Numbered from the stretch's first letter, positions 24,628-35,180 are shown. The stretch: DNA of 64,000 nucleotides from an uncultured Bacteroidales bacterium (GCA_937892155.1 CALAUG010000021.1:19108-83107); one strand, 5' to 3'. Notes: generated from the sequence alone by a model not told the origin. Translations and numbers: made by a program.

Positions 24628-27600
24628 CTACAATGATGTCTTTTCTTTACTATTTATTTCTTCAATATATTTATTGAAATCAAATCCCATAACAATCACA
24701 TCGTCAACTTGTTCCCATTTCCCCTGCCATTGTTGGAACAATTTCCTCAATTCATTTCCTTGTTTCATCATTGGCACGTGCTGTACGGTAAGTATATTGT
24801 GCTTGAAATGTTTGAATTTCATCTTTTTCCCATTTTCTCCACCGAATTGGTCGGCGTATCCATCGCTGAACAGATAAAATCTATCGTTTGGTTGAACGCG
24901 GATGATTGTGTTGGTATATAAATCATCTTGTTCGTTGCAAAGTCCTACAGGAGATTTGTCGCCTCTGTAAATAATGACTTGGTTGTTGCGTACAAGTATC
25001 ATTCTGGTCAGTGCGCCTGCAAATTCCAACACACCTGTTTTTTTGTCAAATACGCAAATAGAAATGTCCATGCCGTCTTTTACGGCAGAGTCATCGTCCA
25101 ATTCGTTTTTTGTGAAAAGTTCTATGATAGATTTGTTAAGATAATCCAATATTTCTGATGCCCGGTGTATGCCTCTGTTCTTCGTCGCAATACGAAGTAG
25201 GTTGTTGCCGATAATTGACATGAATGCGCCAGGAACGCCGTGCCCCGTACAATCTGAACAAACAACGAAAAGTTTGTCGCCAATTTCACGTATCCAGTAG
25301 AAATCACCACTGACTATGTCTTTCGGCATATACAATATGAATGATGACGGTAGCAGTTGTTTGAATTTTGCACGTGCTGGCAAAATAGCAAGTTGAATAC
25401 GTTTTGCGTAATTGATACTGTCAAGGATACTTTTATTTTTGACTTCAAGCTCTGCCTGTTGTTTTTCCAAACGATCTGCCCATACTTGCTTTTCCAATAA
25501 TCTGCGGTTTTCTCTACGAAGTTTTACAGTAATTCTGTGTCCTATAAAGAAAATTATGGCGATTAGTAGAAGTATTCCCAAAACATAAGCAAGGTCGGTC
25601 CGCCAAAATGGTGGCTTGATAATAATCGTGATATATTTCTCTTCTGACCAAACACCGTCAACATTTGCAGCCTTTACTTTCAGCGTATAGTTTCCGATTG
25701 GAAGTTTTATGATGTTGATGTAGTTCTGATTGTTTAATTCTATCCATTTGTCTTCCAATCCGCTCAACATATATTTATATTGATTCATCTTTGGTTGGGT
25801 GTATTCCAACGCTGCAAATGAAATGGAGATGTTCGAGTTGTTCCATGGCATGGTGATTTCTTGTTTGTCTTTCAGTGGCAGAGAATATCTTTTATCCTTA
25901 ATAGTATATTCCAAATTAAGGAATTCAAGATTTGTGTTTTGTAAGTTGTTCTTTATTGAGTCGGGATTGAAGATGTTTATACCTTGCGTGCCACCGAAAA
26001 ACATATATCCGTTATTGGTCTTAAATGCCGAATGTGGAGAAAATTCTGAATCTTGTATTCCGTCGTGTATTGAAAATGTTTTACAAATATTCGAATCGGG
26101 AAGGAATGATGCTAATCCGTTGTCGGTACCAACCCAAATTTCATTGTCATTTGTTAAAATAGAATAGATTTCATTTGATATGAGACCTTCGTTTGTAGTG
26201 TAAAACATGCGTGGCTGATAATTTGGTTGCGTGCATTTGATTAATCCTACATTGGTTCCAATCCAAATATCACCATTGTAATCTTCCGCAATGTCGTATA
26301 TATGTTGATGTGTACCGTTTATGAAATTATGGTCCAGTTTGATAGGGGTGAATTTCTGTGTTTTGTGGTCGAAATAACAAAAACCATTCTCGCAGCCTAT
26401 GAAAATATTGTTTTTGTAATTCTCATAAAAACAGTTGATAAGGTTTGATGGCAATTTTGAACCGTCAATGTGAACAACGGAATCTTTTGCTTGGTCATAA
26501 AATATGATGCCAAAATTGGTACCAATCCACAAATTGTTTTTGGAATCTTTCAGCAAACATTTAATTCTTTTTTTCGTCAAGCAAAACGAGTGTAGTGCTG
26601 TAATCCTTTCGTCGATTGAGCTGAATTTTTTTGTGTCTATATTGTATATATGTATGTAGCCGTCACTGCCGACGAGTATTTCGTTGGGAGAGAATGATTC
26701 GATTGCCGTTATGTAGTTCGTCGGAAAATTTCCTTTATCTGCAGAGTAAGATTCTTTCGTGTGCCTGCTCAAATCATAAATCTGTAAACCTCCGAATTTT
26801 GTACCAAAAAATACATGGTTTTTTTCTACATGAATAGCTGTTGTGTAATTGTATTTTATTCCAAAATTTCCATCTTCTTTACCCAAAACTTGGAAACGTT
26901 TCGGTTTAATGTCTAACTTGTTTAGACCATTTTGTGTTCCAATCCATAAAATTTTACCTGTACTGCGTGTTATGCAGTTTGTCTGGTTTGTTGATATTCC
27001 TTGTCGTTGCGAAGTGTGGGCGCAATGAATAAATTTTTTGCTATTCGTGTTAAAATAGTACAATCCGTTACTTTCTGTGGTGATCCACAATTCTTCGGGA
27101 CGATATCCTTCTGCGATGCCGTTTACAATGGATTGAGTTTGTTGTGGATAATAATAACTATAAAATTTTTTGTTCTTTTTGTCGAACTGATTAAGTCCGT
27201 TTCGTGTTCCAATCCATAGATTGTGTTTTGAATCTTCAAAAATTGACAGAATTTTGTTGTCGCTGATTGTATTTGAAATAAAATCATCGTGCCTGAAGAA
27301 AATAAAATCGTCGTTGTGTGGCTCGTAATATCCTAAACCGTTATCTGTTCCGACCCATAGAATGCCGTTGGAATCTTGAAAAAGTGGGTAGGAGTATTGT
27401 TCAAATTCTTCGTTGAATATGTCTGAATAGAGCTGGTATGATTGTATTTTTCCTGTTTTTATGTTGAGTTTGCTTATGTTTTTTCTCGTTTTTACCCAAA
27501 TATTCCCTTCGTTGTCGCACAGCACATTATGTATTATATTTTTTTCTATATGATAATTTTGGGTTGTGTCAACAAAATAGCGGTTGAATTCAAGTGTTTC

Positions 27601-27948
27601 GCGTATTAATTGATTGAGACCAAATTCTGTCGCTATCCAGATGTTTTGGTTTTTGTCTTCGCAGATGCCTAAAATATTATTTGAAGAAATCGTTTTTTTG
27701 TTCAGTGGATCTGAACGAAAGGTAAGGAAATTTTTACCGTCAAATCTATTCAGTCCCGATGTCGTGCCAATCCAAAGGAAGCCTTTGGAATCTTGAAATA
27801 TGCACTTAATATTGTTGTGTGAAAGTCCGTCGTCGTTGGAAAAAGTCTCGAAGTAGAGGAAATCGTCTAACTTGTGCTCCTGTGAGAATGTTGGAGAAAT
27901 GAATAGTATTAATATAATGAATATGGATAATACTTTTGATTTCATCAC
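24628..27948 (-). CDS. Beta-propeller sensor fused to a SpoIIE-type PP2C phosphatase
   Basis: 1106 residues. Signal peptide 1-22, then two-component-regulator-propeller repeats (GLSHNNIKCIFQDSKGFLWIGT, SGLNRFD and many ILWVGTDNGL units) over about 30-690, forming two seven-bladed propellers; a Y_Y_Y domain at about 690-775 (LPIGNYTLKVKAANVDGVW); TM about 786-803; coiled coil 810-850; and a SpoIIE/PP2C domain 855-1096 (SGDFYW, CSDCTGHGVPGAFMS, DGYADQFGG). The histidine-kinase half of the usual hybrid sensor is replaced by a Ser phosphatase, so output is dephosphorylation, likely of an anti-sigma-factor-antagonist type partner not seen here. Confidence 0.93.
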   Translation of the reverse strand: MMKSKVLSIFIILILFISPTFSQEHKLDDFLYFETFSNDDGLSHNNIKCIFQDSKGFLWIGTTSGLNRFDGKNFLTFRSDPLNKKTISSNNILGICEDKNQNIWIATEFGLNQLIRETLEFNRYFVDTTQNYHIEKNIIHNVLCDNEGNIWVKTRKNISKLNIKTGKIQSYQLYSDIFNEEFEQYSYPLFQDSNGILWVGTDNGLGYYEPHNDDFIFFRHDDFISNTISDNKILSIFEDSKHNLWIGTRNGLNQFDKKNKKFYSYYYPQQTQSIVNGIAEGYRPEELWITTESNGLYYFNTNSKKFIHCAHTSQRQGISTNQTNCITRSTGKILWIGTQNGLNKLDIKPKRFQVLGKEDGNFGIKYNYTTAIHVEKNHVFFGTKFGGLQIYDLSRHTKESYSADKGNFPTNYITAIESFSPNEILVGSDGYIHIYNIDTKKFSSIDERITALHSFCLTKKRIKCLLKDSKNNLWIGTNFGIIFYDQAKDSVVHIDGSKLPSNLINCFYENYKNNIFIGCENGFCYFDHKTQKFTPIKLDHNFINGTHQHIYDIAEDYNGDIWIGTNVGLIKCTQPNYQPRMFYTTNEGLISNEIYSILTNDNEIWVGTDNGLASFLPDSNICKTFSIHDGIQDSEFSPHSAFKTNNGYMFFGGTQGINIFNPDSIKNNLQNTNLEFLNLEYTIKDKRYSLPLKDKQEITMPWNNSNISISFAALEYTQPKMNQYKYMLSGLEDKWIELNNQNYINIIKLPIGNYTLKVKAANVDGVWSEEKYITIIIKPPFWRTDLAYVLGILLLIAIIFFIGHRITVKLRRENRRLLEKQVWADRLEKQQAELEVKNKSILDSINYAKRIQLAILPARAKFKQLLPSSFILYMPKDIVSGDFYWIREIGDKLFVVCSDCTGHGVPGAFMSIIGNNLLRIATKNRGIHRASEILDYLNKSIIELFTKNELDDDSAVKDGMDISICVFDKKTGVLEFAGALTRMILVRNNQVIIYRGDKSPVGLCNEQDDLYTNTIIRVQPNDRFYLFSDGYADQFGGENGKKMKFKHFKHNILTVQHVPMMKQGNELRKLFQQWQGKWEQVDDVIVMGFDFNKYIEEINSKEKTSL

Positions 27949-27972
27949 TGAGCTGTAGCTGGACGATTAGTT

Positions 27973-28584
27973 TCAATCTGCGTCTTTGAAGAATTTATGT
28001 TGAAAAATCAACAAATAGAAAACACCGATTGTAATTGCAGAATCTGCAATGTTGAATATTGGCTTAAAGAATGTGAATGGTTCTCCGCTCCAAATTGGGA
28101 ACCAATCAGGAAAAGTTCCTCGTAAAATAGGACAATATATCATATCAACAACGCGACCTTGTAGGAATGGGGCGTAACCGCCACTCTCGGAAAACATTTC
28201 GGCCACTGTTCCGTATGTGCTTTCGTTGAAAATCAGTCCGTAAAACGCACTGTCAATAATGTTTCCTGCTGCGCCGGCGAGAATTGCACTCAAGCCTAAA
28301 ATGACATCGAGCGGCGCATCACGTTTGACTAATTTGTGAATGTAGATTCCTATTAATATCGAAGCGATTAGCCTGAAAAGCGTTAAGGCAATTTTACCAA
28401 TTGCACCACCGAAACTCATTCCGAATGCAAAACCTGGATTTTCGACAAAATAAACGAAAACCCTGTCACCAATGACAGGGATCATTTCGTCTAAATGCAT
28501 ATTGGTTTTTACTAAAATTTTGGTTACCTGATCAATAATCAAAATTAATAAAACCATTAAAATTGCCCAATGCTGTTTTTTCAT
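27973..28584 (-). CDS. lspA: Lipoprotein signal peptidase (signal peptidase II)
   Basis: 203 residues, four TM segments. Catalytic aspartates are in GNIIDSAFYG and FNIADSAITIG. An insert between the two (about 125-160), with VDMIYCPIL, is common in Bacteroidetes. It cleaves prolipoproteins, including the many predicted in this window. The start overlaps the DksA-like stop by 4 bases, so it belongs to an ileS-dksA-like-lspA operon. Confidence 0.95.
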   Translation of the reverse strand: MKKQHWAILMVLLILIIDQVTKILVKTNMHLDEMIPVIGDRVFVYFVENPGFAFGMSFGGAIGKIALTLFRLIASILIGIYIHKLVKRDAPLDVILGLSAILAGAAGNIIDSAFYGLIFNESTYGTVAEMFSESGGYAPFLQGRVVDMIYCPILRGTFPDWFPIWSGEPFTFFKPIFNIADSAITIGVFYLLIFQHKFFKDAD

Positions 28585-29000
28585 ATCAGCGGTTTGTTTT
28601 TCTTTTCATTTACTTTTGCATCAACGCTCAAAGTTGCGTGGGGAACTGCGCGAAGACGTTCTTTCGGTATCAATTTACCTGTTTCGCGGCAGATTCCGTA
28701 TGTTTTGTTTTCAATACGTATCAACGCTTCTTTTAAGTGCTTGATGAATTTTTCTTGACGTTCTGCCAATTTACCAGTTTCTTCTTTTGAAAGATTTGAC
28801 GCTCCTTCTTCGAACATCTTGAATGTTGGCGATGTATCTTGAATGTCGTTGCCATCTAAATACTGAATTGACTGTTTCAACTGGTCATAATCTTTCATTG
28901 CTTTGTCAAGCTTTTCTAAGATTATCTGCTTGAACTCTTCTAATTCTGCATCAGAATATCTTGTTTTTTCTTCTTCTGCAACTTGTTTCTTTTCTGCCAT
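28581..29000 (-). CDS. TraR/DksA-family protein with degenerate zinc finger
   Basis: 139 residues. Long helical hairpin (about 15-95), then YGICRETGKLIPKERLRAVPHATLSV. The fold and RL-A-P motif are those of DksA/TraR, but only one of the four zinc-binding cysteines remains (position of YGIC); the others are replaced by Thr and Ser. This form is usual in Bacteroidetes. Probably binds RNA polymerase in the secondary channel; zinc-independent. Ends inside the start of lspA and lies 18 bp after ileS. Confidence 0.88.
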   Translation of the reverse strand: MAEKKQVAEEEKTRYSDAELEEFKQIILEKLDKAMKDYDQLKQSIQYLDGNDIQDTSPTFKMFEEGASNLSKEETGKLAERQEKFIKHLKEALIRIENKTYGICRETGKLIPKERLRAVPHATLSVDAKVNEKKNKPLI

Positions 29001-29018
29001 AGTCGTGCGAATTAAAGG

Positions 29019-32000
29019 TTATACTTTTTGAACTGCCATATATGTCTGCACATCAGAGTCAATTTCAACAGGTTTCTTGTTTTCGTTGTTGATTGTGTCA
29101 ACCAATTGTATATCAGCGCATAATGTTTCTGATGCGATATATGCTTTATGAATTTCTATAGCTTTGTTGATTGCGTCGTGTTTCTGTATTTCCAACTTGA
29201 TTTTGTCGGTAACATCAAAACCGCTGTCTTTACGAAGATTTTGGATTCTGTTGACGAATTCACGTGCAATTCCTTCGTTAACCAAATCTTCTGTCAACGT
29301 TGTGTCCAAAGCAACAGTGATGTTTCCTTCGTTTGCAACTTGCCAACCTGGAATATCTTTGGAAATAATTGTAACATCGTCAAGTGTCAAGTTGATTGTT
29401 TCGCCAGCAACAACAATCGTTTTCGCTCCATTGCGTTCGAATTCGCAGATTTCTTCGTTAGAGAATGCAGTGATTGTAGCAGCAACTTCTTTCATTATTT
29501 TTCCGCATTTCGGACCTAATGCTTTGAAGTTTGGCTTGATTGTCTTTACAAGAACTTGCGAAGCGTCTTTCAACAAATCAATTTCTTTTACGTTTACTTC
29601 TGTCTTGATAATGTTCTCAACGGCTTTTAAATTTTGTTCAAATTCATCATTGATGATTGGAATGATGATTTTTTGAAGTGGTTGACGAACTTTTATAGCA
29701 ACTTTACGACGCAGTGCCAAAATCATTGAAGAAACGGTTTGAGCCATTTCCATTCTTGTTTCCAACTTCTTGTCGATTACCGATTCGTCGGCATTCGGGA
29801 ATGTTGCTAAGTGAACAGAATCAACGTCGAAGCGGTTTGTTACTTTGTTCAAGTCGCAGAATAATTGATCTGCAAAGAACGGAGCAATAGGAGCCATAAG
29901 TAACGAAACTGTTTCCAAACAAGTGTACAATGTCTGGTAAGCCGAAATCTTGTCGCTGTTCAATTCGCCTTTCCAGAAACGTTTACGGGACAAACGAACG
30001 TACCAGTTACTCAAATTATCGTTTACGAAATCTTGAATCATACGGCCGGCTTTTGTCGGTTCGTAGTTTTCGTATTGTTCCGTAACATTTTTAACCAGTG
30101 TGTTCAACAATGATATAATCCAACGGTCGATTTCCGAACGTTGTTCGTTTGGAACAGGGGCTTGTTGCATTGCAAAATTGTCGAGGTTTGCATACAACGC
30201 AAAGAACGAATACGTGTTGTATAACGTTCCAAAGAATTTACGTTTAACTTCTTCAACACCTTCGCTGTCGTATTTCAAGTTGTCCCAAGGAGACGAGTTG
30301 GTAATCATATACCAGCGAACAGGGTCAGTTCCTTGTTGCTCAATTTCCTTGAATGGATCGATTGCGTTGCCAAGACGTTTCGACATTTTGTTACCGTTCT
30401 TGTCAAGTACCAAACCATTGGAAACCACGTTTTTGAAAGCCACACTGTCGAACAACATTGTTGCAATTGCGTGTAGTGTGAAGAACCAACCACGAGTTTG
30501 GTCAACACCTTCGGCAATAAAATCAGCAGGGAAAACAGTGTTGAATTTGTCCTTGTTTTCAAAAGGATAGTGAATTTGAGCGTATGGCATTGAACCTGAA
30601 TCAAACCAAACGTCAATAATATCGCTTTCGCGGTACATTTTCTGTCCTTTTGCTGATACTAATATGATGTTGTCAACATACGGACGGTGAATGTCGAATT
30701 TATTGTAGTTTTCTTTAGAAAAATCACCAACAACGAAGTCTTTCAAAGGATTTTCTTTCATAAATCCTGCTTTGATTGAAAGTTCGATTTCGTTTTTCAA
30801 TTCTTCCAAAGAACCGATACATTTTTCTTCGGTTTTGTCTTCCGTCATCCAAATTGGGAGTGGAGTTCCCCAGAAACGCGAACGTGACAAATTCCAGTCG
30901 TTCAAGTTCTCCAACCATTTACCGAAACGGCCAGAACCTGTTGATTCAGGTTTCCAGTTGATAGTTTTATTCAATTCTATCATACGCTCTTTGCATTCTG
31001 GACTCTTAATGAACCAGCTGTCAAGAGGGTAGTATAGAATTGGCTTGTCGGTTCTCCAGCAATGAGGATAATTGTGGACGTGTTTTTCGATTTTGAATGC
31101 TTTGTTTTCTGCTTTCAAAGCCATACAAATGCTGATGTCAAGAGTCTCGTCCTTGTCTGTCAATGTTGCATCGTAAGCATTTTTTACATAACGACCAGCG
31201 ACAGAATTGTAAGCTTCAACATTTACGTTTGATGTAACAAAAGCAGCATCCATTTCCTCTACAGGAATCATACGTCCTTGTTTGTCAACAAGAGGTGATT
31301 GTTTGCCGTTTTTGTCAATTACAAGCATTCCGGCAATTCCAGCTTTTTTCGCAACAAAAGCATCATCTGCACCGAAAGTAGGAGCGATGTGGACAATACC
31401 AGTACCATCTTCTGTTGTTACATAATCGCCAGCAATTACTTCAAAAGCTTTTCCATCAACTTTAACCCATGGTTGCAATTGTTCGTATTGTACGCCAATA
31501 AGTTCACTTGCAGGCATTTCTGCTAAAATCGTATAAGGAACAATTTTATCTCCAGCTTTGTATGCAGAAAAATCCGCATTTTCTCCTTCTTTATGGAAAT
31601 ATGCAGAAACACGGTCTTTTGCCATGATTGCGGTCATTGGTGTTCCTGTATAAGGATTGAATGTTTTGATTTTTACGTATTGGATTTTTGGACCAACACA
31701 AAGAGCAGTGTTGCTACTCAATGTCCATGGAGTAGTTGTCCAAGCCAAAATGTATAAGTCGGTTTCAACGCCTGCGAACAAAGATTCGCTTTTTGCATTG
31801 CGGACAACTTTAAATTGCGCAGTACACGTTGTGTCTTTTACGTCGCGGTAGCAACCCGGTTGGTTTAGTTCGTGGGAACTCAAACCTGTTCCTGCTGCTG
31901 GCGAATAAGGTTGAATGGTGTAACCTTTGTAAAGCAATCCTTTTTTATATAATTCTTTCAACAAATACCAAAGAGTTTCAATGTATTTGTTGTCGTACGT

Positions 32001-32453
32001 AATGTAAGGGTCTTTCATGTCAACCCAGTAGCCAATGCGTTGTGTAAGGTTTTCCCATTGGCTTGTATATTTCATCACATTGCTACGGCACGCATTGTTG
32101 TATTCTTCAACGCTGATTTTTGTACCAATATCTTCTTTTGTGATGCCCAATTCTTTTTCAACGCCAAGTTCCACAGGCAATCCGTGGGTGTCCCAACCAG
32201 CTTTACGATGAACTTGGAAACCTTGCATTGTTTTATAACGGCATACGGAATCCTTGATGGTACGAGCCATTACGTGGTGAATTCCTGGAAGACCGTTTGC
32301 AGAAGGAGGACCTTCGAAAAATACAAATGATTTATGTCCTTCACGAGTTGACACGCTCTTGTTGAACGTATCATTTTTAATCCATTTTTCTAGAACATCC
32401 TTGTTGACTTGAGAAAGGTCTAACCCAGAATATTCCTTAAACTTCTCACTCAT
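29019..32453 (-). CDS. ileS: Isoleucyl-tRNA synthetase
   Basis: 1144 residues, class I synthetase. The HIGH motif appears as GIHHVMA and the second as KMSKR (GNKMSKRLGN). The editing domain has the conserved TTPWTL and GTGIVHIAP, and the anticodon-binding domain follows. The C-terminus lacks the zinc-finger knot of the E. coli enzyme and has the extended form of the longer ileS type found in Bacteroidetes and eukaryotes. First gene of the ileS-dksA-lspA operon; -7 box at 32479-32486. Confidence 0.97.
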   Translation of the reverse strand: MSEKFKEYSGLDLSQVNKDVLEKWIKNDTFNKSVSTREGHKSFVFFEGPPSANGLPGIHHVMARTIKDSVCRYKTMQGFQVHRKAGWDTHGLPVELGVEKELGITKEDIGTKISVEEYNNACRSNVMKYTSQWENLTQRIGYWVDMKDPYITYDNKYIETLWYLLKELYKKGLLYKGYTIQPYSPAAGTGLSSHELNQPGCYRDVKDTTCTAQFKVVRNAKSESLFAGVETDLYILAWTTTPWTLSSNTALCVGPKIQYVKIKTFNPYTGTPMTAIMAKDRVSAYFHKEGENADFSAYKAGDKIVPYTILAEMPASELIGVQYEQLQPWVKVDGKAFEVIAGDYVTTEDGTGIVHIAPTFGADDAFVAKKAGIAGMLVIDKNGKQSPLVDKQGRMIPVEEMDAAFVTSNVNVEAYNSVAGRYVKNAYDATLTDKDETLDISICMALKAENKAFKIEKHVHNYPHCWRTDKPILYYPLDSWFIKSPECKERMIELNKTINWKPESTGSGRFGKWLENLNDWNLSRSRFWGTPLPIWMTEDKTEEKCIGSLEELKNEIELSIKAGFMKENPLKDFVVGDFSKENYNKFDIHRPYVDNIILVSAKGQKMYRESDIIDVWFDSGSMPYAQIHYPFENKDKFNTVFPADFIAEGVDQTRGWFFTLHAIATMLFDSVAFKNVVSNGLVLDKNGNKMSKRLGNAIDPFKEIEQQGTDPVRWYMITNSSPWDNLKYDSEGVEEVKRKFFGTLYNTYSFFALYANLDNFAMQQAPVPNEQRSEIDRWIISLLNTLVKNVTEQYENYEPTKAGRMIQDFVNDNLSNWYVRLSRKRFWKGELNSDKISAYQTLYTCLETVSLLMAPIAPFFADQLFCDLNKVTNRFDVDSVHLATFPNADESVIDKKLETRMEMAQTVSSMILALRRKVAIKVRQPLQKIIIPIINDEFEQNLKAVENIIKTEVNVKEIDLLKDASQVLVKTIKPNFKALGPKCGKIMKEVAATITAFSNEEICEFERNGAKTIVVAGETINLTLDDVTIISKDIPGWQVANEGNITVALDTTLTEDLVNEGIAREFVNRIQNLRKDSGFDVTDKIKLEIQKHDAINKAIEIHKAYIASETLCADIQLVDTINNENKKPVEIDSDVQTYMAVQKV

Positions 32454-32478
32454 TATAAAAAAACGTTTTTTTAGTCCG

Positions 32479-32486
32479 CAAATATA
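32479..32486 (-). promoter_or_regulatory. Candidate -7 box for ileS
   Basis: TATATTTG on the minus strand, 25 bp before the start codon. The 285-bp gap 32454-32738 also contains the unlabelled leader of the divergent phosphorylase; I see no other structure in it. Confidence 0.55.
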
Positions 32487-32738
32487 GTCTTATTTTAAGA
32501 TGAATGAATGTGTGATTTTCTAAACTTATTAAAAAAACAGCTGAAAATTGTTGATAAGTTTTTTGGAAATGATTTTTTCGACTAAATATTCGTTTGAAAA
32601 AAAATATTGGCTTGTGCTATTTTGCTCAAAAAGTCGGTACATTGTGTTGTTGACTTAATGAAAATTTGTAATATTGCAAAAGGATTTTGCGAGTCATTTC
32701 GTGAAATTTTAATTTTAACGTTTAATACATAAAAATTT

Positions 32739-35123
32739 ATGCAGTACGGATATTTTGATGACGAAAGGAAAGAGTACGTTGTGACTCGTCCTGACACTCC
32801 TCGTTCTTGGAGTAACTATTTAGGTGATGTGAACTATGGCGCATTGATTACAAACAATGCTGGTGGTTATAGTTTCTACAAATCCGCAGCTCAAGGTCGT
32901 TTCATGCGTTTCCGCCCAAATACGATTCCAATGGATCAACCGGGCCGTTATGTGTATGTTCGCGATAACGACAGCAAAGATTATTGGAGCACAGCTTGGC
33001 AACCAGTAAGCAAATCGTTGAAGGAATACGAAACAACCTGTCGTCATGGTAGCGCATATTCTATCATTGAATCAAAATATTCCGACATTGTAATGAAATC
33101 AACGTATTTCGTGCCACTAGGCAAACAATACGAATGTTGGATGGTGAAACTTACTAACAACAGTAAGAAAACTCGTAAGTTGAGTGTGTTCACATACGTT
33201 GAATATGCCAGCCACTGGCAATTGTGGATGGATTTGATCAATCTTCAATATACTCAATATATTATGAAGATGTCTTTCAAAGACGGAATCATCAATCACT
33301 GTATCAATCCTCATCTTGACATTGAAGACAGAATTGATGCTGGTCAAAAGAATACATTCATCACTATGGTTGGTACCGAGGTTACAGGTTTCGATACAGA
33401 CCGCGAGAAATTTATCGGCCCTTATCGTTCATACAACAATCCTCTTGTTGTTGAACAAGGAAAATGTAATGGTTCTTTAGCTGAAGGTGACAATGGTTGT
33501 GGTACTTTGCAGTCGGATATTACATTGAAAGCTGGCGAATCAAAAGAATTCGTCGTAATTATGGGTATCGGCCAAGGTTCAAAACAAGGTAAAAAAGCAC
33601 AAAAAGAAATCCCTTCGTATGCAGTTGCAGAAAAAGAATTCAACAAATTGGTTGAATACTGGCACAATCGTATTCAAGGAATGACAGTTAAGACTCCTGA
33701 TGCTGAATTTAACAGCCAAATCAATATGTGGAGTCCATTCAACTGTTTGATGACATATTCTTGGAGCCGTGCTGCAAGTTTGGTTTACAGTGGTGAACGT
33801 GATGGTCTTGGCTACCGTGATACAGTTCAAGATATGTTGGGCGTTCTTCCTGTAATTACGAAAGAAGTTACCGAACGTTTGGAATTAATGATTACTGGTC
33901 AGGAATCTAACGGTGGTGCTATGCCTGTTGTTAAACCATTCGACCACACTCCAGGTAAAATGCCAAAAACAGCTGACGAAGATTATCGTTCAGATGACTG
34001 TATGTGGTTGTTCAACACAATTCCTGCATACGTTAAGGAAACTGGCGATTTGAAATTCTACGATAAAGTACTTCCTTTCTCTGATAAGGGTGAGGCTACA
34101 GTTCTTGGTCACTTGCGCCGTGCTATCGAATTTAACCTTGAAAGAGAAGGCGCTCATGGTCTTCCTTGCGGTTTGAAAGCAGACTGGAACGACTGCTTAG
34201 TACTTGGTCAAAAAGGTGAAACTACTTTCGTTGCTTTCCAATTGCGTTATGCGTTGAAGACTTACGCAGAAATCTGCGAAATGAAGTCAATGCCTAAGGA
34301 AGTTGAATGGGCAAATAAAGAAATGAAGAAACTTGATGCAGCTATCGAAAAATATGCTTGGGACGGCGAATGGTTCGTACGTGCATACAACGAAGCTGGT
34401 GAAGTTTACGGTTCTAAGAAATCAGCAGAAGGTCAAATTTGGTTGAACCCACAATCTTGGTCGGTTTACAGTGGTTATGCAACTGGTAAACGTGCTGATG
34501 TTGTTTTGAATTCCGTAAATAAGAAATTGGCAACAGAACACGGAGTTATGTTGGTAACAAAACCATATATCAAAACAGATCTTTCTGCAATCAAAGCTCC
34601 ATTGTTCATTCCTGGTATGAAGGAAAATGGTGCTATTTTCCAACACCCACAAGGATGGATTGTAATTGCTGAAACATTGCGTGGAAATGGTGAAAATGCT
34701 TACAAATATTTCCGTGCTTATATGCCAGCAGCTTACAATACGAAAGCTGAAATCCGTGAAATTGAACCATACGTTTATGCTCAATCAACGAATAGTAAAT
34801 TCAACACACGTTTCGGTTCATCTCGTTTGCCTTGGTTGACAGGTGCTGCAACATGGTCTTATTATGCTGCAACAAACCATATTATGGGTGTTCAACCAGA
34901 TTATGATGGTTTGATTATTGATCCATGTGTTCCAAAATCATGGAAAGATTTCGGCATGACACGTCGTTTCCGTGGAAAAATGCTTGACATCACAGTAAAG
35001 AATCCAAAAGGCGTTCAAAAAGGTGTTAAATCAATCACAATCAACGGAGAAAAGGTAAAAGGAAATAAGATTCCAATGAGTAAAATCAAAGCTCAAAACA
35101 CTGTAGAAGTTGTAATGGGATAA
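32739..35123 (+). CDS. GH94 disaccharide phosphorylase (cellobiose or chitobiose type)
   Basis: 794 residues, full length for the family. N-terminal MQYGYFDDERKEYVVTRPD, NNAGGYSFYKS and YVYVRDNDSKDYWS are conserved in cellobiose and diacetylchitobiose phosphorylases; then YRDTVQDML, the DWND motif (482-485) holding the catalytic Asp, and EGQIWLNPQSW. It splits a beta-1,4 disaccharide with phosphate into sugar-1-phosphate and a monosaccharide, in the cytoplasm. I cannot tell cellobiose from other substrates. No transporter is adjacent. Codon choice is strongly biased (few rare codons), suggesting high expression. Own terminator. Confidence 0.9.
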   Translation: MQYGYFDDERKEYVVTRPDTPRSWSNYLGDVNYGALITNNAGGYSFYKSAAQGRFMRFRPNTIPMDQPGRYVYVRDNDSKDYWSTAWQPVSKSLKEYETTCRHGSAYSIIESKYSDIVMKSTYFVPLGKQYECWMVKLTNNSKKTRKLSVFTYVEYASHWQLWMDLINLQYTQYIMKMSFKDGIINHCINPHLDIEDRIDAGQKNTFITMVGTEVTGFDTDREKFIGPYRSYNNPLVVEQGKCNGSLAEGDNGCGTLQSDITLKAGESKEFVVIMGIGQGSKQGKKAQKEIPSYAVAEKEFNKLVEYWHNRIQGMTVKTPDAEFNSQINMWSPFNCLMTYSWSRAASLVYSGERDGLGYRDTVQDMLGVLPVITKEVTERLELMITGQESNGGAMPVVKPFDHTPGKMPKTADEDYRSDDCMWLFNTIPAYVKETGDLKFYDKVLPFSDKGEATVLGHLRRAIEFNLEREGAHGLPCGLKADWNDCLVLGQKGETTFVAFQLRYALKTYAEICEMKSMPKEVEWANKEMKKLDAAIEKYAWDGEWFVRAYNEAGEVYGSKKSAEGQIWLNPQSWSVYSGYATGKRADVVLNSVNKKLATEHGVMLVTKPYIKTDLSAIKAPLFIPGMKENGAIFQHPQGWIVIAETLRGNGENAYKYFRAYMPAAYNTKAEIREIEPYVYAQSTNSKFNTRFGSSRLPWLTGAATWSYYAATNHIMGVQPDYDGLIIDPCVPKSWKDFGMTRRFRGKMLDITVKNPKGVQKGVKSITINGEKVKGNKIPMSKIKAQNTVEVVMG

Positions 35124-35144
35124 TACGATTTTAGAATGATAGAG

Positions 35145-35180
35145 AAGCGGCGAAACCTTTTGATTTCGCCGCTTTTTTTT
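35145..35180 (+). terminator. Terminator of the GH94 gene
   Basis: AAGCGGCGAAA / TTTCGCCGCTT, 11-bp perfect stem with an 8-nt loop, then a T-run to 35180. Confidence 0.95.
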
